This document shows positions 45,391 to 58,400 of a stretch of 64,000 bases of DNA, in pieces (the stretch's first letter is position 1; the number at the start of each line of letters is the position of its first letter). The position numbers were made by a program, and so were the translations under genes. The notes under the pieces are model-generated. The model had not been told where the DNA came from. It saw only the letters and a list, made by a program, of their open reading frames with translations, and did no database searches. Source of the stretch: Actinomortierella ambigua (Eukaryota; Mortierellomycota; Mortierellomycetes; Mortierellales; Mortierellaceae); the NCBI GenBank assembly GCA_016098155.1, contig JAAAJB010000009.1, forward strand, positions 1,400 through 65,399, read 5' to 3'.

Positions 45391-47419
45391 TTATTGGGAT
45401 GTCAACAATGGGGTCCGCTCCGTCGCACCTGTTGCTGCCCCAGGGCCATCCCTTCTGGCTCCACCATTTTGCTGACGATACTCTCCCTCGTGTGAGTGAT
45501 GCGGCTGATGCTGCCGATGCTGGCCATGCTGACCCTGTTCGACGGACACGGCGGCCTCTTCTTTCACAAAACAGCAGCACAAGTGACGACGAAGGGTGAC
45601 CCAGACCTTGTCAGGAAAATCACGCACCGACTTTGGCAGCAGCGATTCGTTTCGAATCACCCTCTCTGGGCGTAAACGATGACTCTTGTCAAAGCAGGTC
45701 CTGAAGCACAGCTACGTTCCGACATTCAAAAGAGAACAGAGGGCTCCGTGTCAGACAAGAACGAATAAACACGCGTTTACAAAAAAGAAGAGAGAGAAAG
45801 AAAAAAAATGAGAGTTGCACCTCACACCGAGAACTTACATAGATGGCGCCAAGAGTACCAAAAGCAGATGCAGATGAGATCATGTACATAATGATCTAGT
45901 GACAGACAGAGGACAACATGGACCCTTGCGTTTAGAGCGTCTGATCGCATACAACGTTGTTTTCAAAGTGCAACATGTGTAGACTATCTATCTCCGCCAG
46001 GAGCACCCCTTACCATTTGACTCTTTGCGGCGTTTAGAACATTCGCACCTGCAATAAGCTGGCCAGTCATCATTCCCGGGATAGAGATAAGGCCAATGAT
46101 GCTAACACAAGGGCAGATGTAAAGCCACGATTGGTTTCAATCCGGTCTATCAACTCTAAACAGCAGGACACCCAAGACAAATAGGCAACATGTACGTAGC
46201 TGTTGTTCGCTTACCTCATCTGGTTGATTGTTGGCAACATGGCCTTGCGTAGAGCCTCTCTAGCAATCGGCTGAAAGGCCTCCCACCGGGTGGCGCCCAT
46301 AGCAAGATACTGCTCGATTTTCTCCTTGTTGTCACTATTTGGCATTCACCCCACCAGGAAAATATCGGAAAGGATCAGATCCCGTCTCGTTCAGTACGTA
46401 CTCTTTGGCCAGCCACCTCCTATTCCTATTCGACCCTCGTTACCTGATGTTGGACAGACAGTGATCAAGTCCAAGGGTGATCGCCGTCATGCAGTTGCCT
46501 AGCAGCATACCCATAGTGGGAATGTACTCCTTGGCTGAATGGAACGGGTCGACGCCCATGGACAACCGAGTGCCTAGTCATTTGAGAAGAATCAGCAGGG
46601 CTTAGCAAACACCGTTTAAAAGAGGCAAAGTCGCATACAGTACACTGCTTCACTTCAACTCTGCAAAAAAACTTGCCTAGCAAACCAACAGTCATGCAGC
46701 TCGTGGTCATTGACACCAACACTGAAGGAAACTACACAGAGACAAAAGAGACACATCAGATTATCTGAATCGCCCAGCCAGCTCACCCTGCCAAAACCAG
46801 CGGTTCTTACCATCAAAATGAAACGCTTCTTGCTCTTGTTAAACACGGCCTCGTACGACCCCAGAAATGAAAGCACCACTGTTCAGAGTGCAGAAGAAAA
46901 GGCAAATAAATCAACTGAAGCTTAAGCTTAAAGACGTCAAGGCCTTGTAGAGTAGAGTAGAGGTGAAAAACAGCAACTTACGGGCCATCAGAATGATCAA
47001 GACTGGATTCTCGGCTTCAAACACATATTTCAGGACCATTGCCTACACCGGAGATTTCTGTTATTTCTCTTGCTAAAATGACACATTGACGATCTATTTG
47101 TTGTTCTCTCTGTGCAATTACCATGGCTGTCAACTGCACCACGCACCGGATAGCGCTGACAAACAGTGGCCTTTCAATGTGCAGTCCAAGGGCAATGGAA
47201 AGGATACCTAGGATCGATCCATCATGTGCACTGGTCAGAATGAGGTCGCACGTTACAAGAAAAAAGAGCTTTGCACAAGCCGACAAGGGGGTCCGAGTCC
47301 CACTTACCATTGATAATAATCAGAGAGAACGCAATTGCAACATGTGTCCATTGCAATTCAACCATAGGCTTGCCACAATCGGGTTTGTCCCCGAGGGCGC
47401 AGAGAGATGCAATGTCCAT
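45391..47419 (-). CDS. UPF0014/FetB-like polytopic membrane protein
   Basis: Ten small exons (47419-47308, 47207-47122, 47042-46982, 46878-46811, 46731-46677, 46573-46444, 46334-46215, 46101-46014, 45895-45839, 45711-45391) give 365 residues. Family signatures run the whole length: ELQWTHVAIAFSLIIING, SAIRCVVQLTAM, SYEAVFNKSKKRF, YIPTMGMLLGNCMTAITLGL, MGATRWEAFQPIAREALR, PGMMTGQLIAGANVLNAAKS and about seven hydrophobic helices. In bacteria the family (FetB/YbbM) pairs with the ATPase FetA in metal export; in plants ALS3 pairs with STAR1 in aluminium tolerance. The fungal role is unknown. The C-terminal ~90 residues are a hydrophilic, His/Gln-rich tail (CCCF, then HGQHRQHQPHH). The intron after exon 5 has a GC donor (G|GCAAGT). 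No partner ATPase gene of the FetA type is in the window. Confidence 0.9.
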
Positions 47420-47813
47420 GCTGAATGTCAATTTGAGACAGTGGGAAAGAAAAACAAAGCGAGTTCAGAAAGCTCCCTGCACCAAACCGCTCGAAATCCC
47501 CCCTCCGTCTCTTCTCTCCTCCGCCTCTCCCAACCAAAATTGCAAAATAGCGTGCGTGGAAATTTTTCTGTAGCCATTGTAATACTACTTGTAGATAGAT
47601 CTCCTGTCAACGGCAGGACAACACATCACTCGCGTGGTTGTCGGGCTTCAGGAAGAAGCTGTTACTGCCTCGCGGCTGTAACTGCAAAGTCATCCCCCTA
47701 TACAGTAGCACTGAAAACCCCTCGCTTTCTTCATTTATTCTCTCTTTCCCTCAGACACACTCTTTCGCACACGCACACCTCCACTCTCTCTCTCTCTCAC
47801 TCTCTCTCTCTCT

Positions 47814-47845
<32 letters not shown>

Positions 47846-48084
47846 TGCCACTTACCTCGTCAAAACTCCATCGTAACCAAGGTGGTTTGCTGGCTGTCCT
47901 GGGCCTCTCAGCACCAAATCGTGGTACGCTTTCATCAGTCAGGTTTTCATCCTACTCCTTCTCCTCTGCTATTCCTCTTTTGACCCTATCCTTGAGGCAC
48001 TCCAACTCTTTTGCTGACACTTCTCAACGCTTCCTGCGAAATGTACAACTCATTTATACATGTTAATAGCCCCCTGCCTTTAAA
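47420..48084. other. divergent promoter region
   Basis: It lies between the UPF0014-like gene (minus) and the MFS gene (plus). It contains the (CT)n tract listed separately, then pyrimidine-rich leader. No gene was recognised. Confidence 0.6.
47783..47845. repeat. (CT)n microsatellite, interrupted
   Basis: About 63 bases of CT dinucleotides with three short interruptions, within the divergent promoter. Confidence 0.9.
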
Positions 48085-49799
48085 ATGAGTTTGCAGCCAT
48101 ACTCCAATGGGTCATTACGTCAAACAACAACTCAACCTCGCAGCAAGACAGCACCACATGAACAAGCGGATGGGGGCGAGAACTACATTGGTGTAGATGA
48201 TCATATCATGCCCGCAGATCATATTTACCCAGAAGGAGGGCATGGATGGCTAGTAGTCGTTGCGACATTTGTAGTGTGCTTCTGGTAAGGATGCCAAGGG
48301 TCTTCATACTTGCCTTTCGTTGATGGCCACCAACGCTAATATGTGTAGTTCCGTGCATTCACAGGAATCTTGGATTACTCGTGTCATGGGGTGTATTCAA
48401 AGAGTTTTTGATCAGCTCCCAGGTCTTCCCCAATGCAGACACCCGACAACTGTCGTGGATAGGCGCCATTGGCATATGTGCACTTTATTTGGTAGCCCCT
48501 CTCGTCGCACTCTTAGTGAAGCCACTCGGCATCAGGCCTGTATGGTGCATCGGTATCGCTCTTGCTTGCGGTGGATTTCTCGCAAGTAGCTTTGCCACTA
48601 AAGTATGGCACCTCTACGTGGCCTTTGGAGTTCTCTTTGGAGCAGGCAGCGGCATCCTATACTTTGCTTCGCTCGTTGTCCTCTCGCAATACTTTTTAAA
48701 ACATCGTGGTCTCGCGGCTGGACTTTCGGGGGCTGGTGCAAGTGTCGGAACTATGGCTCTTGCACCAGCTTGGCGTCTGATGCTCGAAAGCCTCGGCTTT
48801 CCATGGACGCTGCGCGCTATTGCCGCTGCAATGTTTCTTTCTCTTTGCATTGTCTTTGTGTTCATTCGGCCAAGAGACCCACGAGCACGAGACGCCGACA
48901 GCACTCTGCCATCTGCTGCATCCATGTCGACCTTGAATCCGACATCTTGCTCTCGTGACGCAGGGGAGCCTGCCAATGCACCGGCCATTTTCCTTGACGG
49001 GTCTGACAAGCCGCCTTTGTTGTCGTCCTCATCTTCACCACCTCCTGCTGTTTCGATTCAAAACTGCCAGCCACTGGACGATCGTCCTGTTCTCCTGGGC
49101 TTTATGCCATCATCACCTCTGGTTGGTGCGACAGAGTCAACGCCGGCAGTTCCTGCTCTCAATGTAGCACAAAGTCGCTCTCGGGTGCATGATGGCCTGG
49201 CTCCAGACTTGCCATTGCTCCGTGAGCCACGTTTCATATTACTGTGGGCCATCTCCTTCATTTTCATGTGCGGGTATCTTATCCCATTTTTCGTGATCCC
49301 CACGTACGCGACACACGCGGGAATATCACCCTCGAGGGCCGCAAGTCTGATCAGCATAAGCACCGCAGCATCACTTGTGTCGCGTATCGTTCTCGGGATA
49401 ACAGGAGACCGTCTTGGAGTCTTTAACACGTCCTTGGCGTGCTTTGTGATTTCGAGTTTGTCGTGCTTCGTCCTCTGGTATCCGGCACACGACTACCCTT
49501 TGCTGGTCGCGTTCATGGTGGTGTATGGTGTATTCGCAGGCGGTTTATTCCTCTTGTTACCAATCGCTGCCACCTTGATTGTAGGTCAAGATCGCCTTCC
49601 TACAGCCCTCGGCTTCAGCTTTGTGGCAAATGCCCTGGGCGGCTTGGTGGGCTCACCCATCGGTGACGCTATTGTCTCAGCGTCGGGTGGGGACAACAGA
49701 TGGGCCATTCTCTTTACAGGGTTGACGCTCGTCGCCTCAACGGCTCTCTGTGCAGTCTTGCGCTTTACGATGGATCGCCGTCTGTTCCATCTTGTTTAA
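48085..49799 (+). CDS. MFS transporter, monocarboxylate-porter type
   Basis: Exons 48085-48284 and 48365-49799 encode 544 residues with about twelve membrane helices. The first helix is preceded by EGGHGWLVV, the Asp/Glu-Gly-Gly-x-Gly-Trp signature of the MCT (monocarboxylate porter) family. NLGLLVSWGVFKEFL and GAGSGILYFASLVVLSQYF fit MCT helices 1 and 4. A long hydrophilic Ser/Pro-rich loop (about 48880-49215) separates the two six-helix halves. Fungal members (Mch-type) are plasma-membrane or vacuolar, and several have non-carboxylate substrates such as riboflavin, so the substrate cannot be named. The stop is at 49797-49799. The single intron splits the Trp codon ending CFW and is 80 bases long. 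Confidence 0.9.
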
Positions 49800-52421
49800 T
49801 ACTACTATTTGTCCTCGAGAAGCTCCAGCTTTGCATAAACTCAATATTATTGGATCAGCAACAACAAAAATGAATTTAGCATCCAGCTGCACTTTCCCGA
49901 CATGATGGGTCTCCCCCTCGATTGTTTGCTTGCCCTATTGAGTCTGCAGCCGACTTGAAGGGGGAGAGAGTGAGTGAGAGAGCGAAAGAGGTGCAGAGTT
50001 CAACACGGAGAGAAAGAGAGAGAGAGAGATGTAGAGAGAGAGAGAGAGATACGCTCTCAGCCTGCTGCTGTTTTTTGTAAAAAAGAAAAAAAAACCGTTG
50101 CGAGCAAGAGGCGAACAGCAAACAGGAGATGGAAGTCGCGAGCCAGAGAGCCTACACCTTCGAGTACTTCTCTTGTTGAGAGCAAACTTTCTATTTCTGT
50201 GTACGAACAGACAAAACAAACTGGTCTCGTTTGAGAGTAAGAGTGGGACGACTGGAGTGATGGAGTGGATGATTGTCGATGGAGAATGGGCAAAAAGCAT
50301 GTAATTGCTTTCTTGGTCGTTTCTTTTTTTCTTTTCTCGTTGTGCCTTTCCCTCACCACCCTCCCACATATACACATCCTCCCGTGAAGGTGTTCCACCT
50401 CCGTCCTTGTCTCCTTTCCTTCCTCCTTCCTTCTCCCACTCTTTCTCTCGCCCTCCCTCGCTCGCCATCATCAACTCTAGTTGATTCCATCTCTGTCCTT
50501 CCCTTCATTGTCATTTTTTTTTCACTCTCTCCGTTACCCTGTCCTTCTGCCCCTTTATCCTTCTCCTTTCTCCGTCGGCAACACTTGGAACGAGAAATTG
50601 TACAGATCTTCCCCTCTCCCTCCACACTGTACATACATACGACCACCTTCCCACCTTTACCCTGTTACTTCGTTGCTTCGCAACCACCTCCTGTTCCCTA
50701 CTCTCCAAGGGCTTTCGAAACGAACAAGAAAAAAAAAAAGAAACGACTCCTCTCCTCGCCCCTTTCCCCCCTCCCCTTGTTTGTTGTCCAATCTTCTTCC
50801 CAGGCTTGCTTACTTTCTCTGCCCACTTAGCCCTAAGAGAAGGAGTAGCACCGCATCACACACACCCACGCACCCTCTATCTCTCTCTTCCTCTCTCTGT
50901 CGTCTCGACGCATTGCAACCGTTCACGCCTGCATTGCATCCTCTCCAGATTCTGTCGCAAGGTAAAGATAAGAAAGAAACCCTTGTTACCCTGCAACCCT
51001 TTTTCTAGCCTTTTCGGGCCACGTTGTGCATAGGTGGTAGATCCTCCCCCCTTTTTTTTATTGCCTCTGGCGTAACAGCTTGTTCTACCCAGAGTATAGA
51101 CGCGTTGATTCTGTCAAAATTGGTTACCAGTGGTTGAGATTGTCGTCCATGATTGGTACCGTTTTAAAACGCGTGCTTCGAGGCCTTCTTCCCTCCTTCG
51201 ATACCTCCCCACCCCCCTCCACTCATATGTGGTTCCGTTGTAGCCCATCTGCCCATGTTCATGTTTGGCTACACGAGGCTGCTCAAGCAAAACATACATG
51301 CATTAGTGCTGATCCTTAATCAAGTCGATTGTGTGTTATGTGGGTGCTGTTTGTCACTCCCCAAAACATTGCCGTGCTCACACATCTCGTGGTGTCCCCT
51401 CCTCATTGCTCAATTGTGGTTCGGGTCGTTCACTGGCCTCGTCTTTTTCGCTTTCCTTGTTCCGCTCAATTTGGTCAGCAACAACAAACACACTACTTTT
51501 GTATCCCCGCTTTGGTCACCTTGCTGTTACAGCATCACTCTTGAGTTTCTTTTTTGGCGGGATGCTATCCTGTCGTTGTTGCACTCCCTTTTATTATTTG
51601 CTGTGATGATCCGAGGTCACTCCGTCGCCTTTTTTTCGGACGCCTCCTCAATCTGCTGTCCTTGGAGCTGAGATGGATGTGTGGGTTCTCTTTAGTCACA
51701 CTCACACTGAGCCAACGAATGCCAATTTAAATGTGCCCGTGAGTGTGTGAGTGTTTACCATGTTGACGAGGCGCACTACCTATGAGTGGTTCCCATCCTT
51801 CCCAAGGAAACCTGTTGTTCCCCACGCCCTCTCCCCTGATGTTGTTCCTTCATACCTCATCCGATTATCCTACCCATGCCGGACAAAAGGTATGCAGGAT
51901 AGGCATCCCGTTGGAGGCTGTGGCCCCTTCGCTTTTCTACTATTTCTTCAGCCTTTTTATCCCCTTTGTTCTCTTTTTTTCTTTCTGTTGGCCTCTCGCG
52001 TTCTTTCGATCCTTTCTTTGTCAGATAAAACCTGGTGTCCCCACCATCCCCACCCCCCCACCCCAATTGGCTGCATCCTCCGCTGCAACCATCTGCACAA
52101 TTATATTACATTTCTGCATCCCTTCCTTTTACCACACAACATTTGGGCGCCAGCTAGTCCATCATTTGCTTCCTTTGTGGCCCCCGCGACCTCTTTCATC
52201 ATCCTGCTTTTGGTCCAGCAGTCTCTTTCTCTCCTTGGCTTTTCTTTCCCTTGTTCCTCTTCCCACGTTTCTCTTCTTCTCTTTTTTGTTTCTCTGTTTT
52301 CCATAAACAGCACAGCAAGCGCAACCTCTTTCCAACACTACGTCTTTATTCAAGACAACCGTTCGCTCTGTATCTAATTTCTCCTTCGCCAACATTTTCA
52401 GCCATCTAGTAATTTTCAGCC
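49800..52421. other. 2.6-kb upstream region of the START gene
   Basis: The first ~300 bases hold the MFS gene 3' end and GA-rich DNA. From about 50330 to 50930 and 51940 to 52380 the plus strand is strongly pyrimidine-rich, with open but low-complexity frames. A good donor (CAAG|GTAAAG near 50960) suggests a leader exon followed by a long leader intron ending shortly before 52422. No independent gene was recognised. Confidence 0.5.
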
Positions 52422-55400
52422 ATGTTTGGCATCAAGAGGATAAAGCAACCCCAGACATCAAAGACCTCCAACAGAAGCGATGTAGAGGATACTGTTCTCA
52501 ACTGGGATGACCATCAAAAGGAGTTTCTCGGAGCAAGCCACGTGGATTTCACTCGATCTCAGCGGAACAGCCAATACTTCCTGCCACAGCAACAGCAACA
52601 AATTCAGCAACAAATCCAGCTTCAACTTCAACAGCAGCAGCAGCAGCAGCAGTCGTTCCAGCTTCAACAGCAGCAACAACAACAACAGCAGCAGCAGCAG
52701 TCATTCCAACATCAGCAGAAACAGCAGCACCCATACCAGCTTCAACAGCAACCGCAACCACCGCCACAACAGCCATTCCAGCATCAACAGCTCCATCAAC
52801 AACAACCTCAGATTGCGCTGAGTGGTCAGTATCTGCATCCTTCCACGCTCACAACGGCGATGCAGGCTTCCGGATTCGACTATCCCATGAGCAGTAGCAG
52901 CTTGGACGACGACGACGGCAATGAGACACCAGGGCTGTCGCTCCAACAGCAAAAGATGTTGAATCGCCAGTCGCAGTTCTATGCAGCAGACCCTCACAAA
53001 ACGACAAAGGAGTATCACATCAGTCAGGCTATTCAAGCCGTGCAGCTCCTCAAAGCTGCATCCAAGCCGACAGGGTGGAAGAAGGTCATCAAGCACAAGT
53101 CAGGCTGTCTTGTCTCTCAATCGACATCCAATGCCGACAAGCACCCTGCTTTTAAGGGTGAGCATATCATTCGTGGATACCGTGCGCAGGACGTCTTTTC
53201 CATTGTCGGTGTCCGGAAGCTCTGGGAGTATGTCAATCAGCTCTTGCTGTGGTTATTATTTTCGCATGCATACAATATTCATAACCGTAGATGTTTCTTG
53301 TTATTTTTTTTTTTTGGTGTCGTCTGTGGAAGCATGCCAAAGTAACCCCGCATTTTGGGGTGCTAAATGCGCTCCAAGAAGCCATATCTAATCGCCTCTT
53401 TGTTTTGTTTGTCTTCTTTTAATTCCGCCTCCCGCGCCCCTCCTTGCTTTCTTTTTTACATTCTCGTTCGCTCCACGACCACACACAGCGACTGGTATGA
53501 CGAGCTGAACTGTGTAGAGTCCTATGATGACTCCACCTCCCTGATGTACATGGTTATGAAGGGCACCATGTCCTCCAAGTAAGTGACCTCCCTCTTCCCA
53601 CCCTCCGTGTTCCCCCCTTGTTTTCATCCCTTGTCTGTGTTCCGACGTTGGTGGTGTTTTGTATTTTTTTTTCTCCCATTCTTCGCCCCCTTTGCCATCT
53701 CCTGCGTTCGTCTTTTTTTTTCTGTGAGCCTCTCCCTTCTTTCGTCTTGCCTCCTTTCTCCTACTTTTTTTCCCCCTCCCCTCTTTCCCCACGACTGTAA
53801 TCTTGACCTCCCTGGCTTTCTCAAAATCCTGCCTCCTCCTTGCCCCATCACCCCCCGCCCCTTCTCGCCCTAACCACCCCGCACTTTCACCTATCCAACC
53901 ATCCAACTCATCTTGCCCCCCTTCATGCTCTTTATTCCCATCTTTCCTATTCTCTCTGACTGCCTTTGCTGATGTGCCATCCAACAACCCCCCTTCCCCT
54001 TCGTTCCACCCCCGGTGTCTCTATCCATTCATTAACGACCTGTTGCTATCGCCAATCCAAAATGTAACGATATCAACACCTTCCGTTCTTCTCCCCTTCC
54101 CCTAATGTTTGGCTCCTCCTTCTCGTTGTCCTCTTTCTCTTTGCCCTCTTTCACTCCCGCTCTAGAACAAGAGATGTGTCCATGGTCGAACGGATAGATG
54201 TCGAGAGTGACGGTACCATCTTTTTCGCGTCCTGTTCCGTCGAGTCCAACAAGATTCCAAAGGTGTCCGGCAAGGTGCGTGCCGACATCTTCATTGCTGG
54301 TTGGATCATCCAACCCCTGCCGTCCAATCCACCCATCACAAAAGTCACCTATGTTATCCAGACCGACCTCCTGAGCCGCCTGCCCAAGTTTATCGCACGA
54401 CGTTCGCTGGCCAAGCGAGCTCTCGTGATTACAACCATCGAGAGCCACCTCAAGAAGAACGGAATCCCGTTAGCCATCAACCATTTCACCTCACAGACGC
54501 ATCGCCATCGCAGCCTAAGCGAGCCCCTCCTGGCAGACAAGTCTCTCCTGGCGTCTGGCTCTGATGAGCAGCTGCAGCAGCAGTCTGGCTCCGCGTTCCT
54601 GTCTCCCCTGACAGGGTCAACAAGGCATGGCGGCGATGGCTCCGATCTGGACCCCGAGGAGCAAGGCTTGGAGCAGCTGGACGACGACCCCGAAGACTTG
54701 ACAGACGAAGACTTTCACAGTGCGACGATGTCTGCAGTCTCCCCTTCTTTCACCACCATGGACCACTCTGCATCGCGCAACTCACTTGCACCAAGCCTTA
54801 TGTCATCCAAGTCGCTTGCCCCCTCCATCTTCACCAACGAGTTTCTGGACAATAGCAACTTTTTGGGTGACCAAGCGCTCTTTGGCGACTCGTTGCTGTT
54901 TGGCAAAGGTGGCGTCTTTGAGAGCACGTTGAAGCAACAGCAGGATACTGTCGTTGCCCCTACACCGGCGACAACGTCGTCGATGGGACACGGTGGCGCT
55001 CCTGTGCCTGCTTCAACTCGGATTGACCATCGACGGTCTATTCTTGTCAGCACCAACCTGTACCAGCAGGGCAACGGGAGCTCCAATGCTCTATCGCACT
55101 ATCAACAACAACAGCGCCCACAGACAATACACCAGGCACAGTTGCATCAGCAGCAACAGCTACAATTGCAACAGCTGCAGTTGCAACAGCTGCAATACCA
55201 ACAGCAACAGCAACAGCAACAGCTAGTGGCGCATCGACCGCATCAGCACCAGGCCACCCTGCAGCCTCTTCCTTCACCTCCTGAGCATGGTTGCCCCTCG
55301 ACTTCTGCCGACTCTGAGCCCCCTAAGTTGCCAAGTGAGATGATGCCTCCGTCAAGCCCCATGAAGTCAAGGCGAGAGTCGCGCATGCTCTCAAGCCAGC

Positions 55401-58400
55401 AGAACCTTTCTCCGACACGGCACTCAATGCTCCTTGCTTCCCAATCCCCAGCGACACCACCACTCACACCAACTGCCTCGCTCGATGGCAAGGATACCCC
55501 GTCAGACTCTGATTCACTAACACCACCAAAGGTCGTTCTTCGCAAGCCAAAGCCCTCGATGCTCAACACGGAGAGCGCCAACAGCATGGCCGCTCGCCCG
55601 AGCTCGATGGCATTCTCGTCCCTTGGAATGCGTTCGCCCTCTGCCATGATGGATGCCCGCCGCCATAGTACTCTGATTGGCAGCCGGAGTTCGACCTTTG
55701 TTCCCCGCCATGCGGTTCCAATTCGGGGCAACCCGAACGTTTCGTTACATGGTCTGAGTCGCCCTTCGGGCTCAAATGGACAGCTCATGACAAATGCGTT
55801 CAAGCGTCATTCTACTGCTCCGAGCCTGGATTCAACGAGGTCTGCCACTACGCCATTCACGCCAATGATGGTCCTCCCCCATCGTCACTCAGAGACGGCT
55901 CGCAAGGCACTTGCCATGTTCAAGGTTCTTGCTTCCTCTCCTGAAGACCGCTGGCGTCAACTGTCAAATGAGGATGGCTTCAAGAGCTACAGTCGTATTA
56001 TCTCTGGTGCTGGGTTACCCATGTTGCGTGGTGAAGGAATCATCACTGGTGGGTGGACTGTTGAGCAGATTAACGCCGTTATTGAGAGCGCAGGATGCCG
56101 CCAAATCTGGGACGATCGGTTCGAAAACTTGTCGATTGCCGAAACCTTTAACCACAACGAGTATCTCTTCCACATCACCTTGAAGGGCATTGGCTCTCTT
56201 ACGTAAGTTGCATCGTCTACTGTGTTTACGCTCTCATATGGTGAATGGATGTGTAGGGTCTGTTCTCACCAAAACAATTTGAATATTTGCTCGATATCAT
56301 AGTGGACGAGACCTTGCAGGAGTGGCCATCATCGACCGCGACCCCCAGACGTCTACCCTGTACAATGTGTCGACCTCTGTCCTGGATCCAACAATTCCTG
56401 AGGATCCCGGTCGTATTCGTGCATTGTTGGAGTTTTCAGGTTGGTCGCTCAAGCCCACGTTTGATAACCAGGGCAACACGGTGTCGGTCGAGGTCACCTT
56501 TGTGATCCAGATTGACATTCGTGGAACTCTCCCCAACTCTGTTGTAAAGTCGATGACTTCGAGCATGACCATGGCGGTACAGCGCCTGAACCAGTTTATC
56601 AACAAGGTTGGCTACCCGCCATATGCATCCCATATTGCCGGTACTCGCCTGCTGGACACTTTTGATCCCAAGACTGGCTTCTACGAGCTGTGTTACAAGG
56701 CGGCACCAGGCTGGACGGAGGTCCGTGTTGGCCGTAAAGTCTACAAGGACGGCTATGACTTTTTCATCAAGCCGGATGACCCAACTGTGCGAGTAGAACT
56801 TGCACCAGATTTTGGTGGAGTGCGTGTTTGGACTACTCTGGACCATGAAGGCCAAAGTATCATAGCCCAAGTTACCCGCAAGGGCCAAGTCGCCGCCACA
56901 GCAGCGCCTGGCAAAGGTGACCGAGCCACCCCGGACCAAGAAGAGAACGACGAACACCAAGAATGCAAGCACAAGGGACCCGGCCCGGACCGCCAGCAAG
57001 GAGCGAGCAGCGGCTATGCTGCTGAGGGTAATGATGGTTCAGCGAGTGAGGCTGGGGCTTCGTCGTGTCTACGGCAGCAGAACGGGAGTTTTCCTAGCGG
57101 TGAGGACTCGTCCGCCGCAGCGTCTTCTTCGAAGCGCCATTCTGCCAGCCGTAAGCGAAGAAGCACCAGCTTCACAACCTTGAGCGCTTTCAGTCCTAAT
57201 GCTCTGTCTTCCTTTTCATCGCCCTCGAGTACTACGTCCCCTACTTCTCCCAGTTCTGGCTCTCCTTCTTGTTCTCCTTATTCTTCTGGTGCTGGTTGGT
57301 CCTTCTCAGGTTCTTCTTCATTTGGTACTGACGCTTCCCGCCCCGATTCCCAGGTCTCGGTCACGGGCGCATCCTCCCGAAGAACGTCACAAGGATCCGA
57401 GAGGAGTCGCTCTAGGGGCCGCCTCCCTCGCGGCGCGGTCCCGATCCCTCCTGCAGGATCGCCACAACCACCGTTGCCCCGCCGCTCCAGCTCCCTGACG
57501 CGGTATTCACTACCTCTGGCTCCCTATGTGGCCGAGGCCGACGCCCCTCCTGTTCCTCTCCCGATCACCAGCAACGTCCCGACGACCGGCCTTGCGTCGT
57601 CCCCAACTGCTTCCGAGTACAACCTACCATCCGTGTCTTCTCCTAGTACCGTCATCCCTGCTCGTGTTTCTTCCATTTGCTCTGCTCCTCTTCCTTCTAT
57701 TCCAGGCCATAGCAGCCAAACCCATGGTGCCAACGACGACTCTGTCTCCCCAACGACACAAGCCGAGATCAAGTCGGAGCCTCTGCCCTCGTTGACCAAT
57801 ATACCCGCTGCCTCTGCGTCGACGACTTGCCTGACCGCCATCGAGACCACTACGGCTCGTTCTGCCCCGGTAGCTACCGCTACTGCCACTGCTGCCACAT
57901 CCTCCTCTTCCCCTGCTTGTATTTCGACAGAGGCCACCGCAGTCCCACTCGCCATTGATACGACGTGCGTTCTTGCCACGACCGCCACTGCTGGCACTGG
58001 CGACGAAAACGACCAGTCATCATCTCAAGCGCCCCTTTCGCACTCGCCCACCTTGCCGCCTTCGCCCAAGGATCTGAGGAAGAAGCTAGATCTCGCCTTG
58101 GAGCAGCCCAGCTCGTCCGCGACGGTGGCCGTGATGGCGTTGACGGAGGAGCAGCAGGTCGAGATGATCTCGGCTGGAGGGCGTGAAGAAGAAGCCCTTG
58201 CCGAGTTGGCTCCTCCTCCTCCTCAGCTCCAAGAAAAGGTGCCTTCGCCCACCGGGCCGACTTTTGCCCCCGAGATTTCTGCCGATGACGAAGTGCTCCC
58301 CGTGGCTACGGCGACCTTGACCGAAAATGACACCGTTGTTGCCCCTGTTGTTGCCCCTGCTGTTGCTGCTGTCATCGTTGCTCCCACAACCTCGACTGCT

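Noticed and set aside
45391..47419. Bacterial contamination or recent transfer for the UPF0014 gene
   Set aside because: Nine spliceosomal introns and composition like its neighbours argue for a resident fungal gene.
51751..52377. 208-codon ORF upstream of the START gene
   Set aside because: Phe/Leu/Ser/Pro low complexity from pyrimidine-rich leader DNA.
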